From Streptomyces sp. Tu 3180 (GTDB lineage: Bacteria > Actinomycetota > Actinomycetes > Streptomycetales > Streptomycetaceae), in the NCBI RefSeq assembly GCF_009852415.1, contig NZ_WOXS01000002.1, forward strand, positions 7,232,001 through 7,296,000: DNA of 64,000 nt, read 5' to 3'. The stretch's first letter is position 1, and each line of letters begins with the position of its first letter. A program made the translations under genes and the position numbers. The notes under the pieces were generated by a model, which did not search any database, was not told where the DNA came from, and was given only the letters and a program-made list of their open reading frames with translations. Shown piece by piece: positions 44,182 through 52,982 of this stretch.

Positions 44182-44988
44182 ATGACCAGCCATCCCGCCG
44201 TCCCCCTCATGCGGACCACCCCCGAAGGCCTCCTGTGGGAGCCCAGCGAGCGCTGGGTGCGCGGCCGCAGGGGCGACGTCACCGTCGTCGACAGCCGGCA
44301 CCCGGTCCTCGTCTGGGAGCCGCACCTGCCCGTCCCGCAGTACGCCTTCCCCCGCGCGGACGTGCGCACGGACCTCCTGCACCCCGCACAGAACCCGCCC
44401 CGGGGCGGGCACACGGGGCCGACGGTCTTCTACGACCTGGAGGCCGACGGCGAAACGCGCCCGAACGCGGCCTGGACGTTCCCCGCGGACGACCTGGCCG
44501 GCCACGTCGCCTTCGCGTGGTTCCCGCGCACCGGCACCGGACTCGACCACTGGTACGAGGAAGAGGAGGAGATCTTCGTCCACCCCCGCGATCCGCACAA
44601 ACGGGTCGACGCGCTGCCGAGCAGCCGCCACGTCCGGGTCGAGATCGACGGCACGGTCGTCGCCGAGACCCGGGACCCGGTCCTGCTCTTCGAGACCTCC
44701 CTGCCGACCCGCTACTACATTCCGCGCCGGGACGTCCGCCTGGACCTCTTCGAGGCCACGGACCACAGCACCCGGTGCCCGTACAAGGGCACGGCCGGCC
44801 AGTACTGGTCCTGGCGCGGCGGGGCCGCCGTACCGCCGAACCTCGTGTGGAGCTATCCCGACCCCCTGCCCGCCGTGGCCGCGATCAAGGGGCGGCCGGC
44901 CTTCTTCAACGAGGTGGTCGACATCACCGTGGACGGTGAGCTGCTCCAGCGCCCGGTCACGCCCTTCAGCGCGGGCCTCAGGGTCTGA
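44182..44988 (+). CDS. DUF427 protein (two tandem domains)
   Basis: A 268-aa protein with two DUF427 beta-barrel units. One is at ~20-120 (LVWEPHLPVPQYAFPRADV, then FYDLEADG), the second at ~145-255 (VRVEIDGTVVAETRDPVLLF, RYYIPRRDV, CPYKGTAGQYWS, HFNE-like FFNEVVDITVDG). The CPYKGxAxYWS and FxNExVDhxVDG motifs define the family, whose function is not known. GGAAGGGAGCGCCTCCC precedes the ATG. Its stop overlaps the convergent GntR gene by 11 bp. Confidence 0.9.
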   Translation: MTSHPAVPLMRTTPEGLLWEPSERWVRGRRGDVTVVDSRHPVLVWEPHLPVPQYAFPRADVRTDLLHPAQNPPRGGHTGPTVFYDLEADGETRPNAAWTFPADDLAGHVAFAWFPRTGTGLDHWYEEEEEIFVHPRDPHKRVDALPSSRHVRVEIDGTVVAETRDPVLLFETSLPTRYYIPRRDVRLDLFEATDHSTRCPYKGTAGQYWSWRGGAAVPPNLVWSYPDPLPAVAAIKGRPAFFNEVVDITVDGELLQRPVTPFSAGLRV

Positions 44989-45763
44989 CCAGCAACCGGA
45001 AGTCGAACGCGTACCGTGAGGCCCGGTAGAGGTGGGCGCCGTACTCCACCGGGCGGCCCGTGTCGTCGTAGGCCGTGCGCCGCATGGTGAGGAGGGCCGC
45101 GCCCTCCTCCTCGTCCAGGCGGGCGGCCTCCTGCGCGGTGGCCGAGCGGGCGCCGACCGTCTGGCGCGCGCTGTGCAGGGTGACGCCCGCCGAACGCAGC
45201 ATGCGGTACAGGCCGGTCGACTCCAGCCGGGCGCCGTCCAGGTCCAGCAGGCCCGGCGGGAGGTGGTTGCGCAGCAGGGCCACCGGCTGGCCGTGGGTGC
45301 GGCGCAGGCGTTCCAGGACGATCACCTCGCCGCCCTCGGCCAGGCCCAGGGCGGCCGCCACGTCGGCGGAGGCCGGGACGGTCTCGTTGCGGATCACCTG
45401 GGTGCTCGGTCCCTGGCCGGCCGCCTCCAGGTCGTCGTAGAGGCTGCTCAGTTCCAGGGGGCGCCTGACCTGGCTGTGCACCACCTGGGTGCCCACCCCG
45501 CGCCGCCGGACCAGGAGCCCCTTGTCGACGAGGGACCGGATGGCCTGGCGGACCGTGGGGCGGGACAGACCGAGGCGCACGGAGAGGTCGACCTCGTTGC
45601 CCAGGAGGTCGCCCGGGGCGAGGACGCCCTGCTCGATCGCCGCCTCCAGCTGCTGGGCGAGCTGGTGGTACAGCGGTACCGGACTGCCCCGGTCCAGGGC
45701 GAGGTCCAGTGAACGGTGCGCGGGTCCGGTCACGGCGCGTGCGGGGCCACCGGTCTTCGCCAT
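44978..45763 (-). CDS. GntR-family regulator (HutC/UTRA type), probable inositol-gene regulator
   Basis: A 261-aa regulator. The winged HTH is at ~30-92 (PLYHQLAQQLEAAIEQGVLA, LSRPTVRQAIRSLVDKGLLV) and the C-terminal UTRA effector domain at ~110-255 (ERLRRTHGQPVALLRNHLP). UTRA members bind sugars or sugar phosphates. It is first downstream of the leftward iol operon's end, same strand, 76 bp after iolD's stop, and so may be its last gene. Good candidate repressor of the iol genes, with an intermediate such as a phosphorylated sugar acid as inducer; inferred from position. Confidence 0.92.
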   Translation of the reverse strand: MAKTGGPARAVTGPAHRSLDLALDRGSPVPLYHQLAQQLEAAIEQGVLAPGDLLGNEVDLSVRLGLSRPTVRQAIRSLVDKGLLVRRRGVGTQVVHSQVRRPLELSSLYDDLEAAGQGPSTQVIRNETVPASADVAAALGLAEGGEVIVLERLRRTHGQPVALLRNHLPPGLLDLDGARLESTGLYRMLRSAGVTLHSARQTVGARSATAQEAARLDEEEGAALLTMRRTAYDDTGRPVEYGAHLYRASRYAFDFRLLVRP

Positions 45764-45838
45764 GGACGTACCTCCCTGACGTGGGGGCGGGCGGGGCGGG
45801 AGCCGCGGGGGCGCGGGGCCTTCCGCGGGAGGAGGTGC

Positions 45839-47710
45839 CTACAGGTGGCGACGGCGTCCGGCGACCCGGGATTCGTACCGTTCCCGGGCCGCCACGGCGG
45901 CCTCGCGGGACGCCACCTCGGCCACCGGCACGTCCCACCAGGCCTCGGCCGGGGGAGCGGTGGGGGTCGGGTCGGTCTCGACGTGGACGCACGTCGGACG
46001 GTCGGAGGCCCGGGCCTTCGCGAGCGCGTCGCGCAGTTCCCGCACGGTCTTGGCGCGCAGCACGTCCATGCCGAGGCTGGCCGCGTTGGCGGCCAGGTCG
46101 ACGGGCAGCGGGGCACCGGTGAAGGTGCCGTCGTCGGCCCGGTGGCGGTAGGCGGTGCCGAAGCGTTCGCCGCCGGTCTCCTCGGAGAGGCCGCCGATGG
46201 AGGCGTAGCCGTGGTTCTGGATCAGCACCACCTTGACGGGCAGGCGCTCCTGCACCGCCGTGACGAGCTCCGTCGGCATCATCAGGTAGGTGCCGTCGCC
46301 GACGAGGGCCCACACCGGAGTGCCGGGTGCCGCCTGCTGGACCCCCAGGGCGGCCGGGATCTCGTACCCCATGCAGGAGTAGCCGTACTCCAGGTGGTAC
46401 TGGCGCGGGCTGCGCGCGCGCCACAGCTTGTGCAGGTCGCCGGGGAGCGAGCCGGCCGCGTTGATCACCACGTCCTCGTCGCCCACGACCGCGTCGAGCG
46501 CGCCGAGGACCTGGGTCTGGGTCGGCACGGCCGCGTCGTCCCCGGCCCGGTAGGCGGTCTCGACGACCTGCTCCCAGCGCTCCTTGCCGGCGCGGTACTC
46601 CGCCTCGTACGACGGCTCCACGCGGTGGCCGGCCAGCGCCTCGGCCAGCTTCTCGAGCCCCGTGCGCGCGTCGCACACCAGGGTGCGCGCCGCCAGCTTG
46701 TGCGCGTCGAAGCCGGTGATGTTGAGGTTGACGAAGCGGACGTCCGGGTTCTGGAAGAGGGTGCCGGAGGCGGTGGTGAAGTCGGTGTAGCGGGTGCCGA
46801 CGCCGATCACCAGGTCGGCGGTGCGGGCGAGCGCGTCGCTCACCGCCGTGCCGGTGTGGCCGATGCCGCCGAGGTCGGCCGGGTGGTCGTGGCGCAGGGA
46901 GCCCTTGCCGGCCTGGGTGGAGGCGACCGGGATGCCGGTGGCGTCCACGAACGCCCTCAGGGCCTCCTCGGCCTCGCCGTGGTGGACGCCGCCGCCCGCG
47001 ACGATCAGCGGGCGCCGCGCGGCCCGCACGGCCTGCGCGGCCGCCGCCAGCTCCACCGGGTCCGGGGCGGGGCGGCGCACGTACCAGACGCGTTCGGCGA
47101 AGAACTCCTCCGGCCAGTCGTACGCCTCCGCCTGCACGTCCTGCGGCAGCGCGAGGGTGACGGCGCCGGTCTCGGCCGGGTCGGCGAGCACCCGCATCGC
47201 GTTCAGCGCGGAGGGGATCAGCGCCTCCGGGCGGGTGACGCGGTCGAAGTACCGCGACACCGGGCGGAGCGTGTCGTTGACCGACACGTCGGCCGCGACC
47301 GGGTGCTCCAGCTGCTGGAGCAGCGGGTCGGCGGCGCGCGAGGCGAAGTAGTCGCCGGGCAGCAGCAGCACCGGCAGCCGGTTGATCGTGGCGAGGGCGG
47401 CGCCGGTGACCAGGTTGGTCGCGCCGGGGCCGATGGAGGTGGTGACCGCCTGCGCCGAGAGGCGGTTGAGCTGGCGGGCGTGGCCGACGGCGGCGTGCAC
47501 CATCGACTGCTCGTTGCGGCCCTGGTGGTACGGCATGACGTCGGCGTACTCGACGAGCGCCTGCCCGACGCCCGCCACGTTGCCGTGGCCGAAGATGCCC
47601 CAGGTGCCCGCGATCAGCCGGCGCCGTACGCCGTCGCGTTCGGTGTACTGGGCGGACAGGAACCGCACCAGCGCCTGGGCGGTCGTCAGTCGGCGGGTGG
47701 TGGCGCTCAT
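45839..47710 (-). CDS. iolD: 3D-(3,5/4)-trihydroxycyclohexane-1,2-dione acylhydrolase
   Basis: Ring-opening step of myo-inositol breakdown: hydrolyses THcHDO to 5-deoxy-glucuronate, with ThDP. A 623-aa protein of the acetolactate-synthase superfamily: GIFGHGNVAGVG, GRNEQSMVHAAVGHA (cofactor-activating Glu), SIGPGATNLVTGAA, NYGYSCMGYEI-like EYGYSCMGYEIPAALG, and WALVGDGTYLMM (ThDP/Mg2+). Start ATG 47710 overlaps the iolB stop (ATGA). The open frame beyond that start is antisense or shadow sequence. Confidence 0.96.
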   Translation of the reverse strand: MSATTRRLTTAQALVRFLSAQYTERDGVRRRLIAGTWGIFGHGNVAGVGQALVEYADVMPYHQGRNEQSMVHAAVGHARQLNRLSAQAVTTSIGPGATNLVTGAALATINRLPVLLLPGDYFASRAADPLLQQLEHPVAADVSVNDTLRPVSRYFDRVTRPEALIPSALNAMRVLADPAETGAVTLALPQDVQAEAYDWPEEFFAERVWYVRRPAPDPVELAAAAQAVRAARRPLIVAGGGVHHGEAEEALRAFVDATGIPVASTQAGKGSLRHDHPADLGGIGHTGTAVSDALARTADLVIGVGTRYTDFTTASGTLFQNPDVRFVNLNITGFDAHKLAARTLVCDARTGLEKLAEALAGHRVEPSYEAEYRAGKERWEQVVETAYRAGDDAAVPTQTQVLGALDAVVGDEDVVINAAGSLPGDLHKLWRARSPRQYHLEYGYSCMGYEIPAALGVQQAAPGTPVWALVGDGTYLMMPTELVTAVQERLPVKVVLIQNHGYASIGGLSEETGGERFGTAYRHRADDGTFTGAPLPVDLAANAASLGMDVLRAKTVRELRDALAKARASDRPTCVHVETDPTPTAPPAEAWWDVPVAEVASREAAVAARERYESRVAGRRRHL

Positions 47711-48600
47711 GCGGACCTCTCGGGGGCGGTGTAGAGGGGGAGTCGGGGGTCGACCGGCTGGTCCGGCCAGGTGCCGCGGATCCAGGCGTGGTCGGGGTGG
47801 TCGCAGATCAGCCAGGCGCGCTCGGCCCCGGGGCCCGCCATGACGTTGAGGTAGTACATGTGGTGGCCCGGCACGGCCATGGAGGGCCCGTGCCAGCCGT
47901 CCGGGATGAGGACGACGTCGCCGTCGCGCACCTCGGCCAGCACGTCCGTGTCGCGGCCCGGACCGGAGGGGGAGACCCGTTGGTAGCCGAGGCCGGGGGT
48001 GCCGTCGTGGCCGGCGAACTCGAAGTAGTAGATCTCCTCCAGCACGGACTCCTCGCCCGGCCGGTGCTCGTCGTGCTTGTGCGGCGGGAAGGACGACCAG
48101 TTGCCGCCCGGGGTGACGACCTCGACCGCGATCAGCTTGTCGCACTCGAAGACCCCCGCCGCACCGAAGTTGTTGACCTGGCGGGAGCAGCTGCCGGTGC
48201 CGCGCAGCTCCACCGGGACGTCGGCGGCCGGTCCGTAGCGGGCGGGCAGCCGGCGGGTGCAGCGGGCCCCGGTGAGCGCGAACCGCCCGCCGCCGGCCGA
48301 GGTCACCGTGGCACGGGCGTCGCGCGGGACGTAGGCGAAGTCGCTGACGCCGTCGAACACCCCGGTGCGGCCGGTGAGTTCGAAGGTGTCGTGGCCGAAG
48401 TCGTCCACGGCGGCGACCGTGCAGCCGCCGCTCAGCGGGAGCACGATCCACTCGCTGTCACCGGTGTCGAAGGTGTGCGTGCCGCCCGGCGGCAGCTCCA
48501 GCACGCGCAGGGCGGAGTACCCCCATCCGGCCGTTTCCGGGGTCACGTCGACGAGGTAGGGGCCGGCGAGGGCCTTGCCGGCGGGAAGGTGGTGCGTCAT
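47707..48600 (-). CDS. iolB: 5-deoxy-glucuronate isomerase
   Basis: Converts 5-deoxy-glucuronate to 2-deoxy-5-keto-gluconate. A 297-aa double-cupin protein (KduI/IolB): GWGYSALRVLELPPGGTHTF, NWSSFPPHKHDE (metal-binding His-His/Glu), EEIYYFEF, VLIPDGWHGPSMAVPGHHMYY in two parts. Length matches known IolB proteins (~270-300). Four-bp overlap with iolD; a purine-rich ribosome site precedes the ATG. Confidence 0.96.
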   Translation of the reverse strand: MTHHLPAGKALAGPYLVDVTPETAGWGYSALRVLELPPGGTHTFDTGDSEWIVLPLSGGCTVAAVDDFGHDTFELTGRTGVFDGVSDFAYVPRDARATVTSAGGGRFALTGARCTRRLPARYGPAADVPVELRGTGSCSRQVNNFGAAGVFECDKLIAVEVVTPGGNWSSFPPHKHDEHRPGEESVLEEIYYFEFAGHDGTPGLGYQRVSPSGPGRDTDVLAEVRDGDVVLIPDGWHGPSMAVPGHHMYYLNVMAGPGAERAWLICDHPDHAWIRGTWPDQPVDPRLPLYTAPERSA

Positions 48601-48682
48601 GCCATGCCTCCGTCTCGGAGCGGGCGTCTCGGAACAGCGTGTCGCAACGGGCGTCCCGGGACGACGTCCCGGGACCGGTGTC

Positions 48683-49558
48683 TCACAGCAGGCCGACGGC
48701 CGTGTCCACCGCCGTCTCCACCGTGCCCTCGGCCGGGTAGAGCAGCGACCGGCCGACGACCATGCCCTGCACGGAGGGCAGTCGCAGCGCCTTGCCCCAC
48801 CGCGCGTAGGCCGCCTCCTGGTCGCCGACCTCGCCGCCGAGCAGCACGACGGGCAGCGTGGAGGCCTGCAGCACCTCCGCCATGTCGTCGGCGTCGTCGG
48901 TGACCGGGAGCTTCAGCCAGGTGTAGGCGGAGGTGCCGCCCAGGCCGGACGCGATGGCGATGGAGCGGGTGACGGCCTCGGCGGACAGGTCGTTGCGGAC
49001 CCGGCCGTCGATCCGGCGGGAGATGAACGGCTCCACGAACACCGGCAGCCGGCGCGCGGCCATGGCGTCGACGGCGCGGGCGGTGGACTCCAGGGTGGTC
49101 AGGGAGCCCGGGTCGTCGTAGTCGATGCGCACGAGGAGCTTGCCGGCGTCGAAGCCCAGGCGTTCGATGTCCTCGGGGCGGTGGCCGGTGAAGCGGTCGT
49201 CCATCTCGAAGGCCGCGCCGGCCAGGCCGCCGCGGTTCATCGAGCCCATGACGACCTTGTTCTCCAGCGCCCCGAGCAGCAGCAGGTCCTCCAGGACGTC
49301 GGCGGTGGCCAGTACTCCGTCGACGCCGGGCCGGGACAGCGCGATGCAGAGACGTTCCAGCAGGTCGGCGCGGTTGGCCATGGCCAGCCGCCGGTCGCCG
49401 ATGCCGAGCGCACCCCGGGCCGGGTGGTCGGCGGCCACGATCATCAGCCGGCCGCTGTCGCCGATCAGCGGGCGGCGCGCCCGGCGGGCGGCCGCCTCGG
49501 CGACGGCCTCGGGACGGCGGGCTCGGACCGCGGTGAGGTCGGGGATGCTGAGGTTCAA
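48683..49558 (-). CDS. Cgl0159-like (beta/alpha)8 aldolase-type protein of the iol operon
   Basis: A 291-aa TIM-barrel protein: RLMIVAADHPARGALGIGDR near the start, LLRIDYDD-like KLLVRIDYDDPGSLTTLEST, and VVLLGGEVGDQEAAYARWGKA. It resembles the Corynebacterium Cgl0159 family found in inositol clusters. Because no IolJ-type class II aldolase is present, it probably cleaves 2-deoxy-5-keto-6-phosphogluconate to dihydroxyacetone phosphate and malonic semialdehyde. That is a role inferred from pathway need, not from catalytic residues. It lies between iolC (13-bp gap) and iolB. Confidence 0.88.
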   Translation of the reverse strand: MNLSIPDLTAVRARRPEAVAEAAARRARRPLIGDSGRLMIVAADHPARGALGIGDRRLAMANRADLLERLCIALSRPGVDGVLATADVLEDLLLLGALENKVVMGSMNRGGLAGAAFEMDDRFTGHRPEDIERLGFDAGKLLVRIDYDDPGSLTTLESTARAVDAMAARRLPVFVEPFISRRIDGRVRNDLSAEAVTRSIAIASGLGGTSAYTWLKLPVTDDADDMAEVLQASTLPVVLLGGEVGDQEAAYARWGKALRLPSVQGMVVGRSLLYPAEGTVETAVDTAVGLL

Positions 49559-49571
49559 GGAAGGGCTCCGT

Positions 49572-50564
49572 TCAGGACTGGCTCGGCCGGCTCGCGTCGC
49601 CCGGCGACGCGGCCCGCGCGAGGAGGTCCGCGACCTCCGGCTCGGTCGGCATGGCGGACGAGCAGGCGAGGCGCGAGGCGACCAGGGCGCCGGCCGCGTT
49701 GGCGTGGCGCATGGTCCGCTCCAGGTCCCAGCCGGAGAGCAGACCGTGGCAGAGCGAGCCGCCGAAGGCGTCGCCCGCGCCGAGGCCGTTGACCACCTCG
49801 ACCGGCACCGGCTCCACCTCGGCGCGGGTGCCGTCGCGGTGCACGGCGAGCACGCCCTTCGGGCCCTGCTTGACGACGGCCAGCTCCACGCCCGCCGCCA
49901 GCAGTGCCTCGGCGCACGCCTCGGGCTCGCGCACCCCGGTGGCGACCTCGCACTCGTCGAGGTTGCCGACCGCGACCGTGGCGTGCCGCAGGGCCTCGCG
50001 GTAGTACGGGCGGGCCTGGTCCGGGTCCCGCCAGAACACCGGGCGCCAGTCGAGGTCGAAGACGGTGGTGCCGGCCTTGTCCCGGGCCCGGAGGGCGGTG
50101 AGGGTGGAGGTGCGGCTCGGCTCCTCGCTCAGGCCGGTGCCGGTGACCCAGAAGACGCCGGCCGCGCGGACGGCGGACAGGTCCAGCTCGTCGGGGTGGA
50201 TCTCCAGGTCGGGGGCCTTGGGCCGGCGGTAGAAGTACAGCGGGAAGTCGTCCGGCGGGAAGATCTCGCAGAACGTGATCGGGGTGGGGTACGCCGCGAC
50301 CGGCGTGACCCAGCGGTCGTCGACGCCGAAGTCCCCCAGCGCCTCGTGCAGATAGGCGCCGAAGGGGTCGTCCCCGGTGCGGGTGATCACCGCCGCGGAG
50401 CGGCCCAGGCGGGCGGCGGCGACCGCGACGTTCGCGGCGGAACCGCCCAGGAACTTCCCGAACGTCTCCACCCACGCCAGCGGTACGCCGGTCTGCAGCG
50501 GGTAAAGATCGACCCCGATGCGCCCCATGGTGATCAGGTCGAAATACTGTGGTGAGTCGGCCAT
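49572..50564 (-). CDS. iolC: 5-dehydro-2-deoxygluconokinase
   Basis: Phosphorylates 2-deoxy-5-keto-gluconate at C-6. A 330-aa PfkB (ribokinase-family) kinase: LGGSAANVAVAAARLG, FDLDWRPVFW, VKQGPKGVLAVH, and VNGLGAGDAFGGSLCHGLL with the catalytic Asp. It is first gene of the leftward operon iolC - aldolase - iolB - iolD - (gntR). The transcript probably starts at TTGACA (50684-50679, minus) in the divergent promoter region. Confidence 0.95.
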   Translation of the reverse strand: MADSPQYFDLITMGRIGVDLYPLQTGVPLAWVETFGKFLGGSAANVAVAAARLGRSAAVITRTGDDPFGAYLHEALGDFGVDDRWVTPVAAYPTPITFCEIFPPDDFPLYFYRRPKAPDLEIHPDELDLSAVRAAGVFWVTGTGLSEEPSRTSTLTALRARDKAGTTVFDLDWRPVFWRDPDQARPYYREALRHATVAVGNLDECEVATGVREPEACAEALLAAGVELAVVKQGPKGVLAVHRDGTRAEVEPVPVEVVNGLGAGDAFGGSLCHGLLSGWDLERTMRHANAAGALVASRLACSSAMPTEPEVADLLARAASPGDASRPSQS

Positions 50565-50678
50565 TGAGCGACGCTCCTCGAGCTGCTGGGGATGCGGCTC
50601 CCGGGACGCCCTGCCACGGTGAGGGCGTGGACCCCGGGGACCTGCCGCCCCTCAGGTGTAGGTCTCGGAGGGCGGCGA

Positions 50679-50684
50679 TGTCAA
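50679..50684 (-). promoter_or_regulatory. Promoter of the leftward iol operon (-35)
   Basis: TTGACA on the minus strand, 18-bp spacer, then TACACC (50660-50655). The predicted leader is ~85 nt before iolC. Confidence 0.5.
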
Positions 50685-50686
50685 TA

Positions 50687-50699
50687 GTTTGTACTTACA
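50687..50699 (-). promoter_or_regulatory. Operator-like motif TGTAAGTACAAAC
   Basis: Read on the minus strand, 2 bp upstream of the iolC -35 box. The first ten bases TGTA-AG-TACA form a perfect inverted repeat. A 12/13 match (TGTCAGTACAAAC) occurs at 60038-60050 in the second promoter region of the cluster. GntR/UTRA regulators often bind such TGTA...TACA dyads. Confidence 0.45.
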
Positions 50700-50721
50700 T
50701 TCGGACGAGCTTGTGAAATGA

Positions 50722-50731
50722 TGTCTTAACA
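50722..50731 (+). promoter_or_regulatory. IolR-like site TGTCTTAACA
   Basis: Fits the Corynebacterium IolR (GntR) consensus KGWCHTRACA as I remember it, at all ten positions, and lies 5 bp before the -35 box of the transporter operon. Confidence 0.4.
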
Positions 50732-50736
50732 AAGTA

Positions 50737-50765
50737 TTGACAGCGGGCGCAACAGGGGATTGGAT
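50737..50765 (+). promoter_or_regulatory. Promoter of the inositol-importer operon
   Basis: TTGACA (50737-50742), 17-bp spacer, TTGGAT (50760-50765). Predicted leader ~110 nt before the binding-protein gene. The rest of the 50565-50881 interval shows no gene. Confidence 0.5.
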
Positions 50766-50881
50766 CCCGTCCCAGCACGACAGCCGTGTTCCACGGCGCA
50801 CCCCGGACTCCCGAGGCTCCGGGCAACCGGATCCTCGGACTCCCGCCCTTTCCCCGCGTAGCACAGTGAGGTGCAGGAACG

Positions 50882-51901
50882 ATGGACCGCTCTTCTCACC
50901 CCCGCTCCCGCAGAATCGCGCCGTTCGTCGCGGTCGCGGCGGCAGCCGCCCTGACCCTCGCCGGCTGCTCCAGCGGTTCCGGCGGCAAGAAGGCCGAGGA
51001 GGGCGGAGCCGACGCCTCCGCGGGCAAGGCGAACACGCCCCGCATGAAGGTCGCCCTGGTCACCCACCAGGCGCCCGGCGACACCTTCTGGGACATCGTC
51101 CGCAAGGGCGCCGAGGCCGCGGCGGCCAAGGACAACATCGAGCTCGTCTACTCCTCCGACCCGAACGCGGGCACCCAGGCCAACCTGGTGCAGAACGCGA
51201 TCGACCAGAAGGTCGACGGCATCGCGGTCACCCTCGCCAAGCCGGACGCGCTCAAGGACGTCATCGGCAAGGCGGAGGCGGCCGGCATACCCGTCGTCGG
51301 CCTCAACTCCGGTCTGAGTGACTGGAAGGACCTCGGCCTGCTGGAGTTCTTCGGCCAGGACGAGTCGGTGGCGGGCGAGGCGTTCGGCAAGAAGCTGAAC
51401 GAGGTCGGCGCCAAGAACGCCGTCTGCGTCATCCACGAGCAGGGCAACGTCGGTCTGACCCAGCGGTGCGACGGGGTGAAGAAGACCTTCGAGGGCAGGA
51501 CCCAGATCCTCAACGTCAACGGCACCGACATGCCGTCGGTGAAGTCGACCATCACCGCCAAGCTGAAGCAGGACTCCTCCATCGACTACGTCGTCACCCT
51601 CGGCGCCCCCTTCGCGCCGACCGCGGTGCAGTCGACGGGCGACGCGGGCAGCGAGGCGAAGGTCGCCACCTTCGACCTCAACAAGGAGCTGACCAAGGCG
51701 ATCGAGGCCGGCGACATCCAGTTCGCCGTGGACCAGCAGCCCTACCTCCAGGGCTACCTCGCCGTCGACGGCCTGTGGCTCTACGAGAACAACGGCAACT
51801 ACAGCGGCGGCGGTGAGCAGCCGGTGCTGACCGGCCCGGCGTTCGTCGACAAGTCCAACGTCGACGCGGTCTCCGAGTACGCCGCGAAGGGCACTCGGTG
51901 A
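50882..51901 (+). CDS. Sugar (probable myo-inositol) ABC transporter substrate-binding lipoprotein
   Basis: A 339-aa family-2 (ribose/galactose type, Peripla_BP_4) solute-binding protein. The lipobox LTLAGCSS gives lipidation near residue 24. The mature protein has MKVALVTHQAPGDTFWDIVR, GIAVTLAKPDALKDVIGKAE, FAVDQQPYLQGYLAVD and the two-lobe fold. It is divergent from iolC and first in the transporter operon, so myo-inositol is the expected ligand. The stop overlaps the permease start (TGATG). Confidence 0.93.
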   Translation: MDRSSHPRSRRIAPFVAVAAAAALTLAGCSSGSGGKKAEEGGADASAGKANTPRMKVALVTHQAPGDTFWDIVRKGAEAAAAKDNIELVYSSDPNAGTQANLVQNAIDQKVDGIAVTLAKPDALKDVIGKAEAAGIPVVGLNSGLSDWKDLGLLEFFGQDESVAGEAFGKKLNEVGAKNAVCVIHEQGNVGLTQRCDGVKKTFEGRTQILNVNGTDMPSVKSTITAKLKQDSSIDYVVTLGAPFAPTAVQSTGDAGSEAKVATFDLNKELTKAIEAGDIQFAVDQQPYLQGYLAVDGLWLYENNGNYSGGGEQPVLTGPAFVDKSNVDAVSEYAAKGTR

Positions 51902-52977
51902 TGAGCATGACCCGACAGGCTGAGCCGGCGGTGGACACACCGCCGGCCCCCGGCCCGAAGCAGACCGACGGCCGCACCGTGCGGCGCTCGCCGGCGCTGC
52001 GCCTGCTCGCCCGGCCCGAGGTCGGCGTGTTCCTCGGCGCCGTGGCCGTCCTGGTGTTCTTCCTGTTCGCCGCCCCGCCGGTGCGGGACGGCAGCTCGAT
52101 GGCGAACATCCTGTACCAGTCCTCGACCATCGGGATCATGGCGCTGCCCGTGGCCCTGCTGATGATCGGCGGCGAGTTCGACCTCTCGGCCGGCGTCGCC
52201 GTCGTGGCCTCGGCGCTGACCGCGAGCATGCTCAGCTACCAGCTCACCCTGAACGTGTGGATGGGTGTGATCGTCGCGCTCGTGGTGTCCCTCGCCGTCG
52301 GCGCGTTCAACGGCTGGATGCTGGTCAGGACGGGGCTGCCGAGCTTCCTGGTCACCCTCGGCACCTTCCTGATCCTGCAGGGCGTCAACCTCGCGGTGAC
52401 GAAGCTGGTCACCGGCAACGTCGCCACCGACGACATCAGTGACATGGACGGCTTCGGCCAGGCCAAGGCGCTCTTCGCCTCCAGCTTCGACGTCGGCGGC
52501 GTCCAGGTGAAGATCACCGTCGTGTGGTGGCTCGTCTTCGCCGCCCTGGCCACCTGGGTCCTGCTGCGCACCAGGTACGGCAACTGGATCTTCGCGGTCG
52601 GCGGCAACAAGGAGAGCGCCCGCGCGGTCGGCGTCCCCGTCACCTTCACCAAGATCTCGCTGTTCATGCTGGTCGGCTTCGGCGCCTGGTTCGTCGGCAT
52701 GCACAACCTGTTCTCCTTCAACACCGTGCAGTCCGGCGAGGGCGTGGGCCAGGAGCTCATCTACATCGCGGCGGCGGTCATCGGCGGCTGCCTGCTCACC
52801 GGCGGCTACGGCTCCGCGATCGGCCCGGTCTTCGGCGCCTTCATGTTCGGCATGGTGCAGCAGGGCATCGTCTACGCCGGCTGGGACCCCGACTGGTTCA
52901 AGGCCTTCCTCGGCGTGATGCTGCTCGGCGCCGTCCTCATCAATCTGTGGGTCCAGCGCACGGCGACCCGGAGGTGA
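51901..52977 (+). CDS. Sugar ABC transporter permease (CUT2/RbsC type)
   Basis: A 358-aa BPD_transp_2 permease with about ten membrane helices: FDLSAGVAVVASALTASML, VVSLAVGAFNGWMLVRTGLP, GTFLILQG, GGYGSAIGPVFGAFMFG. It starts at the ATG that shares its A with the upstream TGA; GTG 51898 and ATG 51907 are alternatives. With the lipoprotein and ATPase it makes a CUT2-type importer, assigned to inositol by neighbours. Confidence 0.93.
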   Translation: MSMTRQAEPAVDTPPAPGPKQTDGRTVRRSPALRLLARPEVGVFLGAVAVLVFFLFAAPPVRDGSSMANILYQSSTIGIMALPVALLMIGGEFDLSAGVAVVASALTASMLSYQLTLNVWMGVIVALVVSLAVGAFNGWMLVRTGLPSFLVTLGTFLILQGVNLAVTKLVTGNVATDDISDMDGFGQAKALFASSFDVGGVQVKITVVWWLVFAALATWVLLRTRYGNWIFAVGGNKESARAVGVPVTFTKISLFMLVGFGAWFVGMHNLFSFNTVQSGEGVGQELIYIAAAVIGGCLLTGGYGSAIGPVFGAFMFGMVQQGIVYAGWDPDWFKAFLGVMLLGAVLINLWVQRTATRR

Positions 52978-52982
52978 CCGCA

